From REEB509 sp044370335 (GTDB lineage Bacteria; Pseudomonadota; Alphaproteobacteria; Caulobacterales; Aquidulcibacteraceae): DNA of 15,468 nucleotides. Location of the stretch: positions 1 through 15,468 of the forward strand of contig JBILVS010000069.1 of NCBI GenBank assembly GCA_044370335.1. Direction: 5' to 3'. Positions 7,255 to 13,712 of the stretch are shown piece by piece. The notes beneath the pieces are model-generated. The model searched no databases. It was not told the DNA's origin and saw nothing but the letters and a program-made list of their open reading frames with translations. Both the position numbers and the translations under genes were made by a program. Position 1 is the stretch's first letter. Every line of letters begins with the position of its first letter.

Positions 7255-8103
7255 ATGAGCGAGCAAGGGGAAACCAAAGGCGGAGCGGCGTCCGCGCTCC
7301 GGGACGGGCTTGTGCGGGGGGCATTGCTGTTCTCGCTCCTGATCCCCGCCTTTTTCGCCTATGCGGCGCTGGGCTCGCGCTTCGGCCTGCATGATTGGCG
7401 ATTTGGCCTCGGCACGCTCATGCGCAACGTCGGCCCCATCCTGCTGATGGCAGGGGTCGGCCTTGGGCTGGTCGCTTTGGGTCTATCTTTACTGATCAAG
7501 CCCCGCCGCGGCGCCATCGCAGCGCTCATCGCGATCCTGATCCCGGGGCTGGGGCTTGGCTACGCCGTCCATATTCAGCGCACGGCGGGTGAGATCCCGC
7601 CCATCCACGACGTGACCACCAATATCACCGATCCGCCTGCCTTCTCGCCGGAGCAGCTCGCGGCGCGGGGGCCCTCCGCCAACAGCGTCGATCTGGCGGC
7701 GAACCGGGCGCCGGCGAGCTGGTCCAACCCCGCCTTCGCCGACAAGCTCACGACGGAGCTGATCGCGGAGCATTACAGCGATCTGACCCCGCTTCCGGTG
7801 GGGCTGCCGCCGGAGGATGCCTACGCCATAGCCCTGCAGGCGGCCCAGGCCCAAGGCTGGGCGATCACCGCTCAGATCGAGCCGACTGCGACCCGGGAGG
7901 GCCGCATCGAGGCCGCCTCCACCAGCTTCTGGTTTGGCTTTACCGACGACATCGTGATCCGCGTCCGCGCGACGCCTGAGGGCAGCGTGATCGACGCCCG
8001 CTCGACCTCTCGGGTGGGCCTGTCCGATCTCGGGGCGAATGCGACGCGCCTCCGGGAATTCAGCGCCGCGGTCATGAAGCAACTCAACGGCGACGCCATT
8101 TGA
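7255..8103 (+). CDS. DUF1499 domain membrane protein
   Basis: The 282-residue product has three hydrophobic segments in its first third, at about 21-41 (GALLFSLLIPAFFAYAAL), 59-81 (NVGPILLMAGVGLGLVALGL) and 86-106 (GAIAALIAILIPGLGLGYAV). The rest is a soluble DUF1499 domain, recognisable by PPIHDVTTNITDPPAF (114-129), GRIEAASTSFWFGFTDD (around 215-231), and the near-terminal SRVGLSDLGANATRLREF. The function of DUF1499 is unknown; in this class the domain often occurs as such a membrane-tethered form. The ATG at 7255 follows an AGGGGAGA-type ribosome binding site within the 31-base gap after the acyl-CoA ligase, so the two genes are probably one transcript. It converges with the metallo-hydrolase gene, 48 bases away. 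The protein looks complete and shows no signal peptidase site. Confidence 0.88.
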   Translation: MSEQGETKGGAASALRDGLVRGALLFSLLIPAFFAYAALGSRFGLHDWRFGLGTLMRNVGPILLMAGVGLGLVALGLSLLIKPRRGAIAALIAILIPGLGLGYAVHIQRTAGEIPPIHDVTTNITDPPAFSPEQLAARGPSANSVDLAANRAPASWSNPAFADKLTTELIAEHYSDLTPLPVGLPPEDAYAIALQAAQAQGWAITAQIEPTATREGRIEAASTSFWFGFTDDIVIRVRATPEGSVIDARSTSRVGLSDLGANATRLREFSAAVMKQLNGDAI

Positions 8104-8123
8104 AGGCGTCTGCCGCGGGGTTC

Positions 8124-8154
8124 TGAGGCGCGTCGTTTGGCGGCGCAAGCCTCA
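8124..8154. terminator. Possible bidirectional hairpin between convergent genes
   Basis: TGAGGC (8124-8129) and GCCTCA (8149-8154) form a six-base inverted repeat with a GC-rich interior that can pair further but imperfectly. It lies between the stop codons of the DUF1499 gene and the hydrolase gene, where both strands need an end. No clear U-tract follows on either strand, so an intrinsic terminator is only possible. Confidence 0.3.
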
Positions 8155-9051
8155 AGCGAGTGCGTAAACGCTCTCCACGCAAGGGTCCGACGCGCACAGC
8201 ACGCGGCCTTCTTTCACCAGCTGCAGCATGTGCGCGAGCACCGAGTGGCACGCCGCGGGATGGAGGCGAGCGTCCACATCGGCGTACATAATCGGCACCA
8301 TCGCCTTGATGCTGGCGGGCCCCTTTGCGAGCTGGGCAAGGATTTGCGCCTCGCGCCCGCGGCGATGATCAATATAGGCCTCCACAAAGGGCCGCACGTC
8401 GCGCACCGGCGGCCCGTGCGTCGGCCACAGGGTGTCGAAGGTCCGGTCGCGGACCTTTTCTAGGCTTTTCAGATAAGCGCCCATGTCACCGTCCGGCGGG
8501 CTGATCACGGTCGTCGACCAGCCCATGATGTGGTCGCCGGGGAACAGCGCGTTCTCTTCCTTAAGGGCGTAGGCCATGTGGTGACTGGTGTGGCCAGGGG
8601 TAAAAACCGCCTCGATCGTCCAGCCTGGGCCTTCGAACACCGCCCCATCTTCGATCTCGACATCCGGCCGGAAGCCGAGATCGTCGCCTGCCTCCATCCG
8701 CACTTCGCTGTCTGTGGGCTTCACCGGCTCCCCGCAGGCATAGATCGTGGCGCCCGTCAGCGCCGCCAGCGGTCGCGCCGCAGGGCTGTGGTCCATATGC
8801 CCATGGGTGACAAAGATGTGGCTCACCACTTCGCCCTCGAGCGCCTTGAGCAGCACCTCGAGATGCCCGTCCACGACGGGGCCGGGATCAATGACCGCTA
8901 CGTCGCCGTGGCCTATGATGTAAACGCCAGTGCCGAGATAGGTGAATGGCCCCGGATTGTTTGCGACCACCCGGCGCACCAGCGGGCTCACCTGTTGCGG
9001 CACGCCATACTCGAAGGCCATGTCACGGACGAACGGGATCTTGGAAGCCAT
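8152..9051 (-). CDS. Metallo-beta-lactamase-fold hydrolase
   Basis: The 299-residue product has the complete metal site of the MBL superfamily: THGHMDH at 82-88 (H83, H85, D87, H88), H154 in TPGHTSHH, D173 in FPGDHIMGW and H212 in WPTHGPP. It matches the LACTB2-like/glyoxalase-II-like branch, with a C-terminal winged-helix-like tail (residues about 232-299, RGREAQILAQLAKGPASIKA). Proteins of this type act as nucleases, thioesterases or other hydrolases; the substrate is not evident, and a beta-lactamase role is unlikely. ATG 9051 is preceded by AGGGA about nine bases upstream. It begins 14 bases after the stop of the ATP-grasp-like gene on the same strand, so the two form an operon with the ATP-grasp-like gene first. 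No signal peptide is visible, so a cytoplasmic location is likely. Confidence 0.92.
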   Translation of the reverse strand: MASKIPFVRDMAFEYGVPQQVSPLVRRVVANNPGPFTYLGTGVYIIGHGDVAVIDPGPVVDGHLEVLLKALEGEVVSHIFVTHGHMDHSPAARPLAALTGATIYACGEPVKPTDSEVRMEAGDDLGFRPDVEIEDGAVFEGPGWTIEAVFTPGHTSHHMAYALKEENALFPGDHIMGWSTTVISPPDGDMGAYLKSLEKVRDRTFDTLWPTHGPPVRDVRPFVEAYIDHRRGREAQILAQLAKGPASIKAMVPIMYADVDARLHPAACHSVLAHMLQLVKEGRVLCASDPCVESVYALA

Positions 9052-9065
9052 CGTGCGTGATCCCT

Positions 9066-10052
9066 TTATCGGCCGATGCGAGCGCGGAGCGCCCTGGCCA
9101 GCGCCCGAGCGGCGCGCATTTTCTGCATCATCGGCAAAGCTGTAGGCGGACCCATGTCAGTTTTGTTGGCGTCCACAATATAAAGCAGTCCCTCCTGTCT
9201 GTCGCGAAGCACGTCCACACCGCCCCAGTCAAGCCCTAGCCGCTGCGCGAACCCCGCCAGCTTGGCCAGATCTTCGGGGGTGAAGAGGTCTTCGGGGAGA
9301 GCTGTGGTTACAGTCGCATTGGCGTTGGCGAAGCGGCGGCTGACTTCCCGACGTTTGCGGAAAACGATCACCGGCTTTCCCCCAACGAGCGGCGTTCGCA
9401 GGTCTTCCACAAAGGCCCCGTCCGCCGTCCGATTATCGACGAGCCGCTGATAGGTCTTGCCCAGACGCGCCGCGCAGGGGCCCTCCACGATCCGTCCGTC
9501 ATGGATGCCGTTGCCTTCGCCCTTTTCGACAAGCGGCCCTGATGTCCGCGTCGGGTCCACCTTGAGCGGATAGCCGAAGGCCGCCTCGAACGCTTCGGCC
9601 ACCCGCGACTTGGACACATCGACGCAAGCGAAGTTCAGCAGCACGGCGTCGGCTTTGACCGCAGGCGGCGGATTGGACGCGAAGGTCGAGTCCTCGAAGT
9701 GCATCACCACGTCCGCCTTCGCCGGATCGGTGACCATCCGCCCGCCTGCCAGTCGGGCTGCCGCCCAGGCGAGATACCACGGTCGCGCCCGGTCTGGATG
9801 GAACGCGATGGTAAATTGCGGCCCCGGCTCCGGCTTCGCGGCCAGAACCGTGAAAAAGAACAAAAACCAAGCAAAGACTTCGACGAAAATCGCGGGCGTG
9901 AAGGGCACAAAAGCGCCCGTCTTGCGGACGCGCAAACCCTTGAGCGTATAGTCGAAATCGCCAAACCAGGACCGCCCCCGCACCCGAACAGGCGCCGCCG
10001 GAGGGGCGGCTTCGGCAGGGGCAGTGTGGCCCGGTAGGGGCGAGGCGGTCAT
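9066..10052 (-). CDS. ATP-grasp-like protein of unknown substrate
   Basis: The 328-residue product ends in a stretch that looks like the metal-binding end of an ATP-grasp ligase or kinase: LGLDWGGVDVLRDRQEGLLY then IVDANKTDMGPPTALP (273-307), where D280, D294 and N296 would hold Mg2+. The middle contains FRKRREVSRRF (231-241) and FTPEDLAKLAGFAQ, in keeping with an ATP-binding region. Unusually, residues 50-72 (FVPFTPAIFVEVFAWFLFFF and on) are hydrophobic and could be a membrane helix or buried strand-helix. The first 25 residues are Pro/Ala-rich and low complexity, so the true start could lie further in. I recognise the fold but not the specific family or substrate. Its tight linkage to the downstream MBL-fold hydrolase gene (14-base gap) suggests that the two products act on related chemistry, which is inference only. 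It is divergent from the small gene at 10164. Confidence 0.72.
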   Translation of the reverse strand: MTASPLPGHTAPAEAAPPAAPVRVRGRSWFGDFDYTLKGLRVRKTGAFVPFTPAIFVEVFAWFLFFFTVLAAKPEPGPQFTIAFHPDRARPWYLAWAAARLAGGRMVTDPAKADVVMHFEDSTFASNPPPAVKADAVLLNFACVDVSKSRVAEAFEAAFGYPLKVDPTRTSGPLVEKGEGNGIHDGRIVEGPCAARLGKTYQRLVDNRTADGAFVEDLRTPLVGGKPVIVFRKRREVSRRFANANATVTTALPEDLFTPEDLAKLAGFAQRLGLDWGGVDVLRDRQEGLLYIVDANKTDMGPPTALPMMQKMRAARALARALRARIGR

Positions 10053-10163
10053 GAACGAGGCCTATCCAATCTGAATGCGGGGTACAATCTCGCGATGCTG
10101 CAGGGGGGCCGCGGCGCCGTTCCTGCACCATGAAGGCGAGGACCCCAGCCGAGGACGCCCCCG

Positions 10164-10367
10164 ATGTTTCACCCCCGCACAGCTTTACGAGCCTTCGGCG
10201 CGGCGGCCTGGTTCGTGGCCGAGCGCCTCCGCATGGGCATCCTGGCCATAGCCACGATCCTGGCGGTGAAAATCGTGGGCGCGATGTGGTTGCCCCAAGA
10301 TCCCGCCGGGCCGCAGCCCGCCGCCATCGCGGCGGCAGGCGCCTCCGCCACCGCGCGCCTGCCGTGA
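10164..10367 (+). CDS. Possible small membrane protein
   Basis: A 67-residue open frame with one clear hydrophobic helix (MGILAIATILAVKIVGAMWL, about residues 24-43) preceded by a basic segment with arginines (RTALRAF, AERLR), consistent with a single-pass inner-membrane protein, N-terminus in the cytoplasm. The tail is Pro/Ala-rich. It fits exactly between the divergent ATP-grasp gene and the convergent phosphatase-like gene, stopping 12 bases before the latter's stop codon, and no better gene covers this space. Other frames here code for low-complexity Pro/Arg sequence and are less credible. The ribosome binding site before ATG 10164 is weak (GAGGAC at 10139-10144 is too far). No homologous family is recognised. 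Confidence 0.5.
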   Translation: MFHPRTALRAFGAAAWFVAERLRMGILAIATILAVKIVGAMWLPQDPAGPQPAAIAAAGASATARLP

Positions 10368-10379
10368 ATTCAAAGCCCC

Positions 10380-10811
10380 TTAGCTCTCCGAAAGCCTTCG
10401 CAGCACCGGCGCCAAGGCCGACAAGTCATACCCCGCCCGGCTCGCCGCGGCCACGAGCTCCTCCGCCGGCGCCGCCCGCCGGTAGGCCTGCGCCAGGGCC
10501 CAAACCGTGATTGACCGCGTGCCGGAGCGGCAATAGGCGAGGATCGGACCGGTCTTCGCCTCAAGGACCGCGGCCATCGCCTCCACGTGCGGCTCCCCCG
10601 GCATCCCGCTGATCGGGATGGCCGTGTAGGCCAGACCTGCGGCGTGAGCCGCGCCTTCAGCGGCGGCGATCGTCAGCTGCCCCGCTTCTTCGCCATCCGG
10701 GCGATTGTTCACCACGTGGGCGAAGCCCGCCCCCTTGGCCGCGGCGAAGTCCTCCGCAACCACTTGTGGGGACACAGCGAAGTCCGGCGTCACTTGGATA
10801 AATCGGCTCAT
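10380..10811 (-). CDS. TIGR01244/DUF442 phosphatase- or sulfurtransferase-like protein
   Basis: The 143-residue product starts MSRFIQVTPDFAVSPQV and carries NNRPDGEE (35-42) and the catalytic-loop motif CRSGTRS (94-100), a Cx5R signature like that of protein tyrosine phosphatases. This is the TIGR01244/DUF442 family, often found alone or fused to MBL-fold beta-lactamase-like hydrolases (BLH/Blh type) linked to sulfide or persulfide handling. The active-site Cys94 and Arg99 are intact. ATG 10811 is chosen because AGGAG lies nine bases upstream and the family begins here; the frame extends to 10862 without conserved residues. The neighbouring MBL gene at 8152-9051 is not adjacent to it and belongs to another branch, so a link is speculative. 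It is divergent from the permease operon. Confidence 0.88.
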   Translation of the reverse strand: MSRFIQVTPDFAVSPQVVAEDFAAAKGAGFAHVVNNRPDGEEAGQLTIAAAEGAAHAAGLAYTAIPISGMPGEPHVEAMAAVLEAKTGPILAYCRSGTRSITVWALAQAYRRAAPAEELVAAASRAGYDLSALAPVLRRLSES

Positions 10812-10875
10812 CTTGAGGGTCTCCTGAAGGCATCCCGGCCTGGGCGCGGCACTGTCAGACACTGCCCCAGCGGCA

Positions 10876-10904
10876 TTGACAAGGCGCGACGTGGCCTCAA
10901 ATGT
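10876..10904 (+). promoter_or_regulatory. Candidate promoter of the permease operon
   Basis: A perfect -35 hexamer TTGACA at 10876-10881 is followed after 17 bases by AAATGT (10899-10904), a poor -10. It lies in the divergent gap between the phosphatase-like gene and the permease operon, about 50 bases before the permease start. The -35 match and position are good; the -10 assignment is weak. Confidence 0.38.
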
Positions 10905-10905
10905 C

Positions 10906-10931
10906 GGCCAACAACTGGCCCTTTGTTGGCC
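10906..10931. promoter_or_regulatory. Perfect 9-bp inverted repeat, operator or leader hairpin
   Basis: GGCCAACAA (10906-10914) and TTGTTGGCC (10923-10931) are exact reverse complements with an eight-base loop (10915-10922). The repeat begins just after the candidate -10 and ends 23 bases before the first permease ATG. A symmetric site at this place is typical of a repressor operator; it could also fold as an mRNA leader hairpin. A second small palindrome, GCGAGAGCTCGC at 10936-10947, sits between it and the start codon. Confidence 0.5.
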
Positions 10932-10954
10932 CCTAGCGAGAGCTCGCCCGCCGC

Positions 10955-11887
10955 ATGATCGCCCAGATTGTCAAACGGCTGCTCATCGCCATCCCCACCA
11001 TGATGCTGATTATCGCGACCGCGTTCATCATCATGCATCAGACGCCGGGGGGGCCCTTCGATTCAGAGCGGCAGATGCCGCCAGAGATCGAGCGCCGCCT
11101 GAAGGCTGAGTTTAACCTCGATCTCCCGCTGCATGAGCAGCTCTTCGCCTATTTCGGCGATCTCGCGCAGGGCGACCTGGGCCCGTCCATGAAATACAAG
11201 GACAAGGACGTCGCCGAGATCATTTCTGAAGGCGCTCCGACGAGCTTCATCATTGGCCTGTCGGCGATGACCTTGGCGGTGCTTGTTGGCGGGGGGTTGG
11301 GCGTTTTCGCCGCCTTGGGGCAGAACCGACCACAAGACTACGTGGTCATGGGGCTCGCCCTCTTGGGGGTCTGTCTGCCGCCCCTTGTGATGGGGCCGGT
11401 ATTGCAATTGGTCTTCGGCCTTCAGTTGGAGTGGCTGCCGAGCCAGGGGCTGATGCGCGACGAGATCGCGATCAGCTATCTCCTCTTGCCCGTCATCACC
11501 CTGGCGTTGCCGCAGATCGCCATCATCTCGCGCCTGATGCGCGCCTCCATGATTGAAGCGATGCGCTCCAACGCCATTCGCACGGCCCGCGCCAAGGGGC
11601 TCCCTGAATGGCAGGTGGTCTGGCGGCATGCGTTGCCGGTGGCCTTTCTGCCGATCGTGTCCTATCTCGGCCCCGCCATCGCCGGCGTCATGGCCGGCTC
11701 TTTCGTTGTTGAGACCGTGTTTGAGTTGCCGGGGATCGGCAGCCAATTCGTCACCGGCGCCCAGCAGCGGGACTACACCCTCGTGATGGGTGTGGTTATT
11801 GTATACGCGGGCCTCATCATCCTTCTGAACCTGTTGGCCGACATCATCTACGGCCTTTTGGATCCCCGCGCCCGGAGAGCCGCATGA
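10955..11887 (+). CDS. Oligopeptide/dipeptide ABC transporter permease, OppB/DppB type
   Basis: The 310-residue product is an inner-membrane permease subunit of the peptide/nickel/opine importer family. It begins MIAQIVKRLLIAIPTMMLII, the usual first helix of OppB/DppB, followed by FIIMHQTPGGP. A periplasmic region of about 70 residues holds LDLPLHEQLFAYFGDLAQGD, and five further membrane helices follow. The EAA loop that docks on the ATPase is EAMRSNAIRTARAKGLPEWQ (201-220) with the following HALP, and the sequence ends with the typical FELPGIG and DPRAR. ATG 10955 starts the first helix; the ribosome binding site is weak. It overlaps the next permease gene by four bases (ATGA). Substrate is probably a short peptide or similar solute, but the binding protein and ATPases that determine this are not beside it. 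The gene symbol is withheld because the substrate is unknown. Confidence 0.94.
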   Translation: MIAQIVKRLLIAIPTMMLIIATAFIIMHQTPGGPFDSERQMPPEIERRLKAEFNLDLPLHEQLFAYFGDLAQGDLGPSMKYKDKDVAEIISEGAPTSFIIGLSAMTLAVLVGGGLGVFAALGQNRPQDYVVMGLALLGVCLPPLVMGPVLQLVFGLQLEWLPSQGLMRDEIAISYLLLPVITLALPQIAIISRLMRASMIEAMRSNAIRTARAKGLPEWQVVWRHALPVAFLPIVSYLGPAIAGVMAGSFVVETVFELPGIGSQFVTGAQQRDYTLVMGVVIVYAGLIILLNLLADIIYGLLDPRARRAA

Positions 11888-12831
11888 GCGAGGCGACCAT
11901 CACCTCCGGCCCGGTGGCGACAGCGTCGGTCCCGGTTAAGGGCCGCTCCTTGTGGGACGACGCCCGCCGCCGTCTGTTGCGCAACCCCGCCGCGGTGTTC
12001 AGCCTCGGCCTTTTGGCGATCCTGTCATTCCTGGCGATTTTCGGCACAGACCTGGATTTCGGCGTCTTCCGCATCCCGGGCCTTTGGGTCCACGACGTCG
12101 ACACCATCTTCCGCGATCGGGTGGCCATCGGCCCGACCTGGGAGAACCACCATTGGCTCGGCACCGACACCGAGGGCCGCGACCTCATGGCTCGGCTTTT
12201 GTTCGGGCTCCGCATCTCCTTGATGGTGGGCCTTGTCGCGACCGCCGTGGCTCTGACCATCGGCGTGCTCTGGGGCGCGATCGCAGGCTTTGTCGGCGGC
12301 TGGCTTGATCAGATCATGATGCGGCTGGTCGATCTCTTCTACTCGATCCCGTTCATCTTCTTCGTCATCCTCTTGATGACCGCCATCCCCACCACCGACC
12401 CGTTCCAGAAGATTATCCTCATCTTTGTGGCGATCGGCGCGGTGGAATGGCTGACCATGTCGCGCATCGTCCGCGGCCAGGCGATCGCCCTCCGGCAGCG
12501 TGAGTTCGTCGAGGCCGCCCGCGCCGCCGGCGCAACGCCGCTCCAGATCGTGACCCGCCACATTGTGCCGAACACTCTTGGCCCTGTGGTGGTCTTCGCC
12601 ACGCTCAACATCCCTGTCGTGATTCTGCTCGAGAGCTTCCTGTCCTTTATTGGCTTGGGCGTGCAGGAGCCGCTCACCTCCCTCGGCCAACTGATCTCCC
12701 GTGGCGCCCAAAACATGGAGGCCTATCCCTGGCTTCTGTGGTGGCCGGCCGGGTTGATGCTGGTGACGCTGATGGCGCTGAACTTTCTCGGCGACGGCCT
12801 CCGCGACGCCCTTGACCCAAAAGACCGCTGA
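11884..12831 (+). CDS. Oligopeptide/dipeptide ABC transporter permease, OppC/DppC type
   Basis: The 315-residue product is the second permease subunit. After a cytoplasmic N-terminus (RSLWDDARRRLLRNPAAVFS, 21-40) comes a first membrane helix, then a periplasmic stretch ending in the family signature HHWLGTDTEGRDLMARLLFG (89-108). Five more helices follow, with the EAA loop EFVEAARAAGATPLQIVTRH (207-226) and the following IVPN, then the typical LLESFLSFIGLGVQEP (248-263) and a C-terminus NFLGDGLRDALDPKDR. All features are those of OppC/DppC. Its ATG lies inside the stop of the OppB-type gene, so the two are translated together and should form a heterodimeric channel. The gene is complete. The next gene on the strand is a dehydrogenase after a 65-base gap that contains a tandem repeat; no transporter ATPase follows. 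Confidence 0.95.
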   Translation: MSEATITSGPVATASVPVKGRSLWDDARRRLLRNPAAVFSLGLLAILSFLAIFGTDLDFGVFRIPGLWVHDVDTIFRDRVAIGPTWENHHWLGTDTEGRDLMARLLFGLRISLMVGLVATAVALTIGVLWGAIAGFVGGWLDQIMMRLVDLFYSIPFIFFVILLMTAIPTTDPFQKIILIFVAIGAVEWLTMSRIVRGQAIALRQREFVEAARAAGATPLQIVTRHIVPNTLGPVVVFATLNIPVVILLESFLSFIGLGVQEPLTSLGQLISRGAQNMEAYPWLLWWPAGLMLVTLMALNFLGDGLRDALDPKDR

Positions 12832-12841
12832 TCTCGCCAGA

Positions 12842-12894
12842 AGGATTTGGCCAATGAGGATTTGGCCAATGAGGATTTGGCCAATGAGGATTTG
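12842..12894 (+). repeat. 15-bp tandem repeat carrying a ribosome binding site and ATG
   Basis: The unit AGGATTTGGCCAATG occurs three times in perfect tandem (12842-12856, 12857-12871, 12872-12886), followed by the first eight bases of a fourth copy (12887-12894). Each full unit has an AGGA Shine-Dalgarno core eight bases before an ATG. The partial fourth copy supplies AGGA (12887-12890) for the dehydrogenase ATG at 12897, six bases away. The array probably arose by slippage or unequal exchange from the dehydrogenase leader. Confidence 0.95.
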
Positions 12895-12913
12895 GGATGA
12901 GCCCGCTGTTTGA
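12854..12913 (+). other. Possible upstream ORF made by the tandem repeat
   Basis: Because the unit is 15 bases, its ATGs are in frame. Reading from 12854 gives a 19-residue peptide, MRIWPMRIWPMRIWDEPAV, ending at TGA 12911-12913, 15 bases past the dehydrogenase start in another frame. Ribosomes starting here would terminate just inside the dehydrogenase gene, so the frame could tune its translation. Whether it is translated is unknown. Confidence 0.3.
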
Positions 12914-13649
12914 TCTGACGGGTCAGACCGCCTTGGTGACCGGGGCGGGGCAGGGGCTGGGCTTCGCCATCGCCAAAGGCCTCGTGGCGGCCGGCGCCTT
13001 TGTTTACGTCAACGGCCGCGACCTGACGCGCACCATGGCCGCCGCCAGCGCGCTGAGCGCGCAGGCCCTGGTCTTTGACGTGACCGACCAGGCCGCCCAG
13101 GCGCAGGCCTTCACCCAAATCGAAGCGGACCGCGGCGGGCTCACAATTCTCGTCAACACCGTCGGCGCCCGTGATCGCCGGGACTTGTTCGCCTTTGACG
13201 AGGCCGCCGTTGCCGCCATGCTGGCGGCCAACCTAACGGCGCCTTTCTGGCTTGCCCGCGCCGCCGCCGCCCAGATGATCGCCCGCCGAACTTCAGGCCG
13301 CATCATCAACGTCACCTCGATCGCCGGGCCCAGTTCCCGCGCCGGCGACGCCGCTTACACCATGAGCAAAGGCGGCCTTGAAGCCCTGACGCGGGCGTTG
13401 GCCGCCGAACTCGGCCCCCATGGGATCACGGTCAACGCCATCGCCCCCGGCTATTTCGCCACCGAGGTGAACGCCGCCTATGTCGCCGATCCCGACATCG
13501 CGGCTTGGCTCGCCAAGCGGACCTCTCTGGGGCGCTGGGGCAGAGCTGACGAGATCGCCGCCGCCGCAGTCTATCTCGCCTCCCCTGGCGCCTCCTACGT
13601 GACTGGCGCGGTCCTGCCCGTCGACGGCGGCTACCTCGCGCACTTCTAA
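12897..13649 (+). CDS. Short-chain dehydrogenase/reductase (SDR)
   Basis: The 250-residue product is a classical SDR oxidoreductase using NAD(P)H. It has the cofactor-binding TGAGQGLG (15-22), the catalytic N112, S141 (NVTSIAG), Y154 and K158 (YTMSK), and the usual PGYFATE (184-190) and VLPVDGGY end. The second structural motif is NTVG (87-90) where the family mostly has NNAG, a change that keeps the first Asn. Closest general resemblance is to gluconate 5-dehydrogenase-like and 3-oxoacyl-reductase-like SDRs, but SDR substrate cannot be told from these motifs. NGRD at 39-42, after the second beta strand, carries an Arg in a place that would favour NADP. It follows the permease pair after 65 bases and may share its transcript; its ribosome binding site is the last, partial copy of the tandem repeat. 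Confidence 0.93.
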   Translation: MSPLFDLTGQTALVTGAGQGLGFAIAKGLVAAGAFVYVNGRDLTRTMAAASALSAQALVFDVTDQAAQAQAFTQIEADRGGLTILVNTVGARDRRDLFAFDEAAVAAMLAANLTAPFWLARAAAAQMIARRTSGRIINVTSIAGPSSRAGDAAYTMSKGGLEALTRALAAELGPHGITVNAIAPGYFATEVNAAYVADPDIAAWLAKRTSLGRWGRADEIAAAAVYLASPGASYVTGAVLPVDGGYLAHF

Positions 13650-13712
13650 AGCGCAGGCGTATGGGACCGATCCTTGCGACAAAACCCAAGGCCCCGTTAA
13701 GACACCCCCACG

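Noticed and set aside
10083..10088. TACAAT as a -10 for the small membrane protein
   Set aside because: No acceptable -35 lies 16-18 bases upstream.
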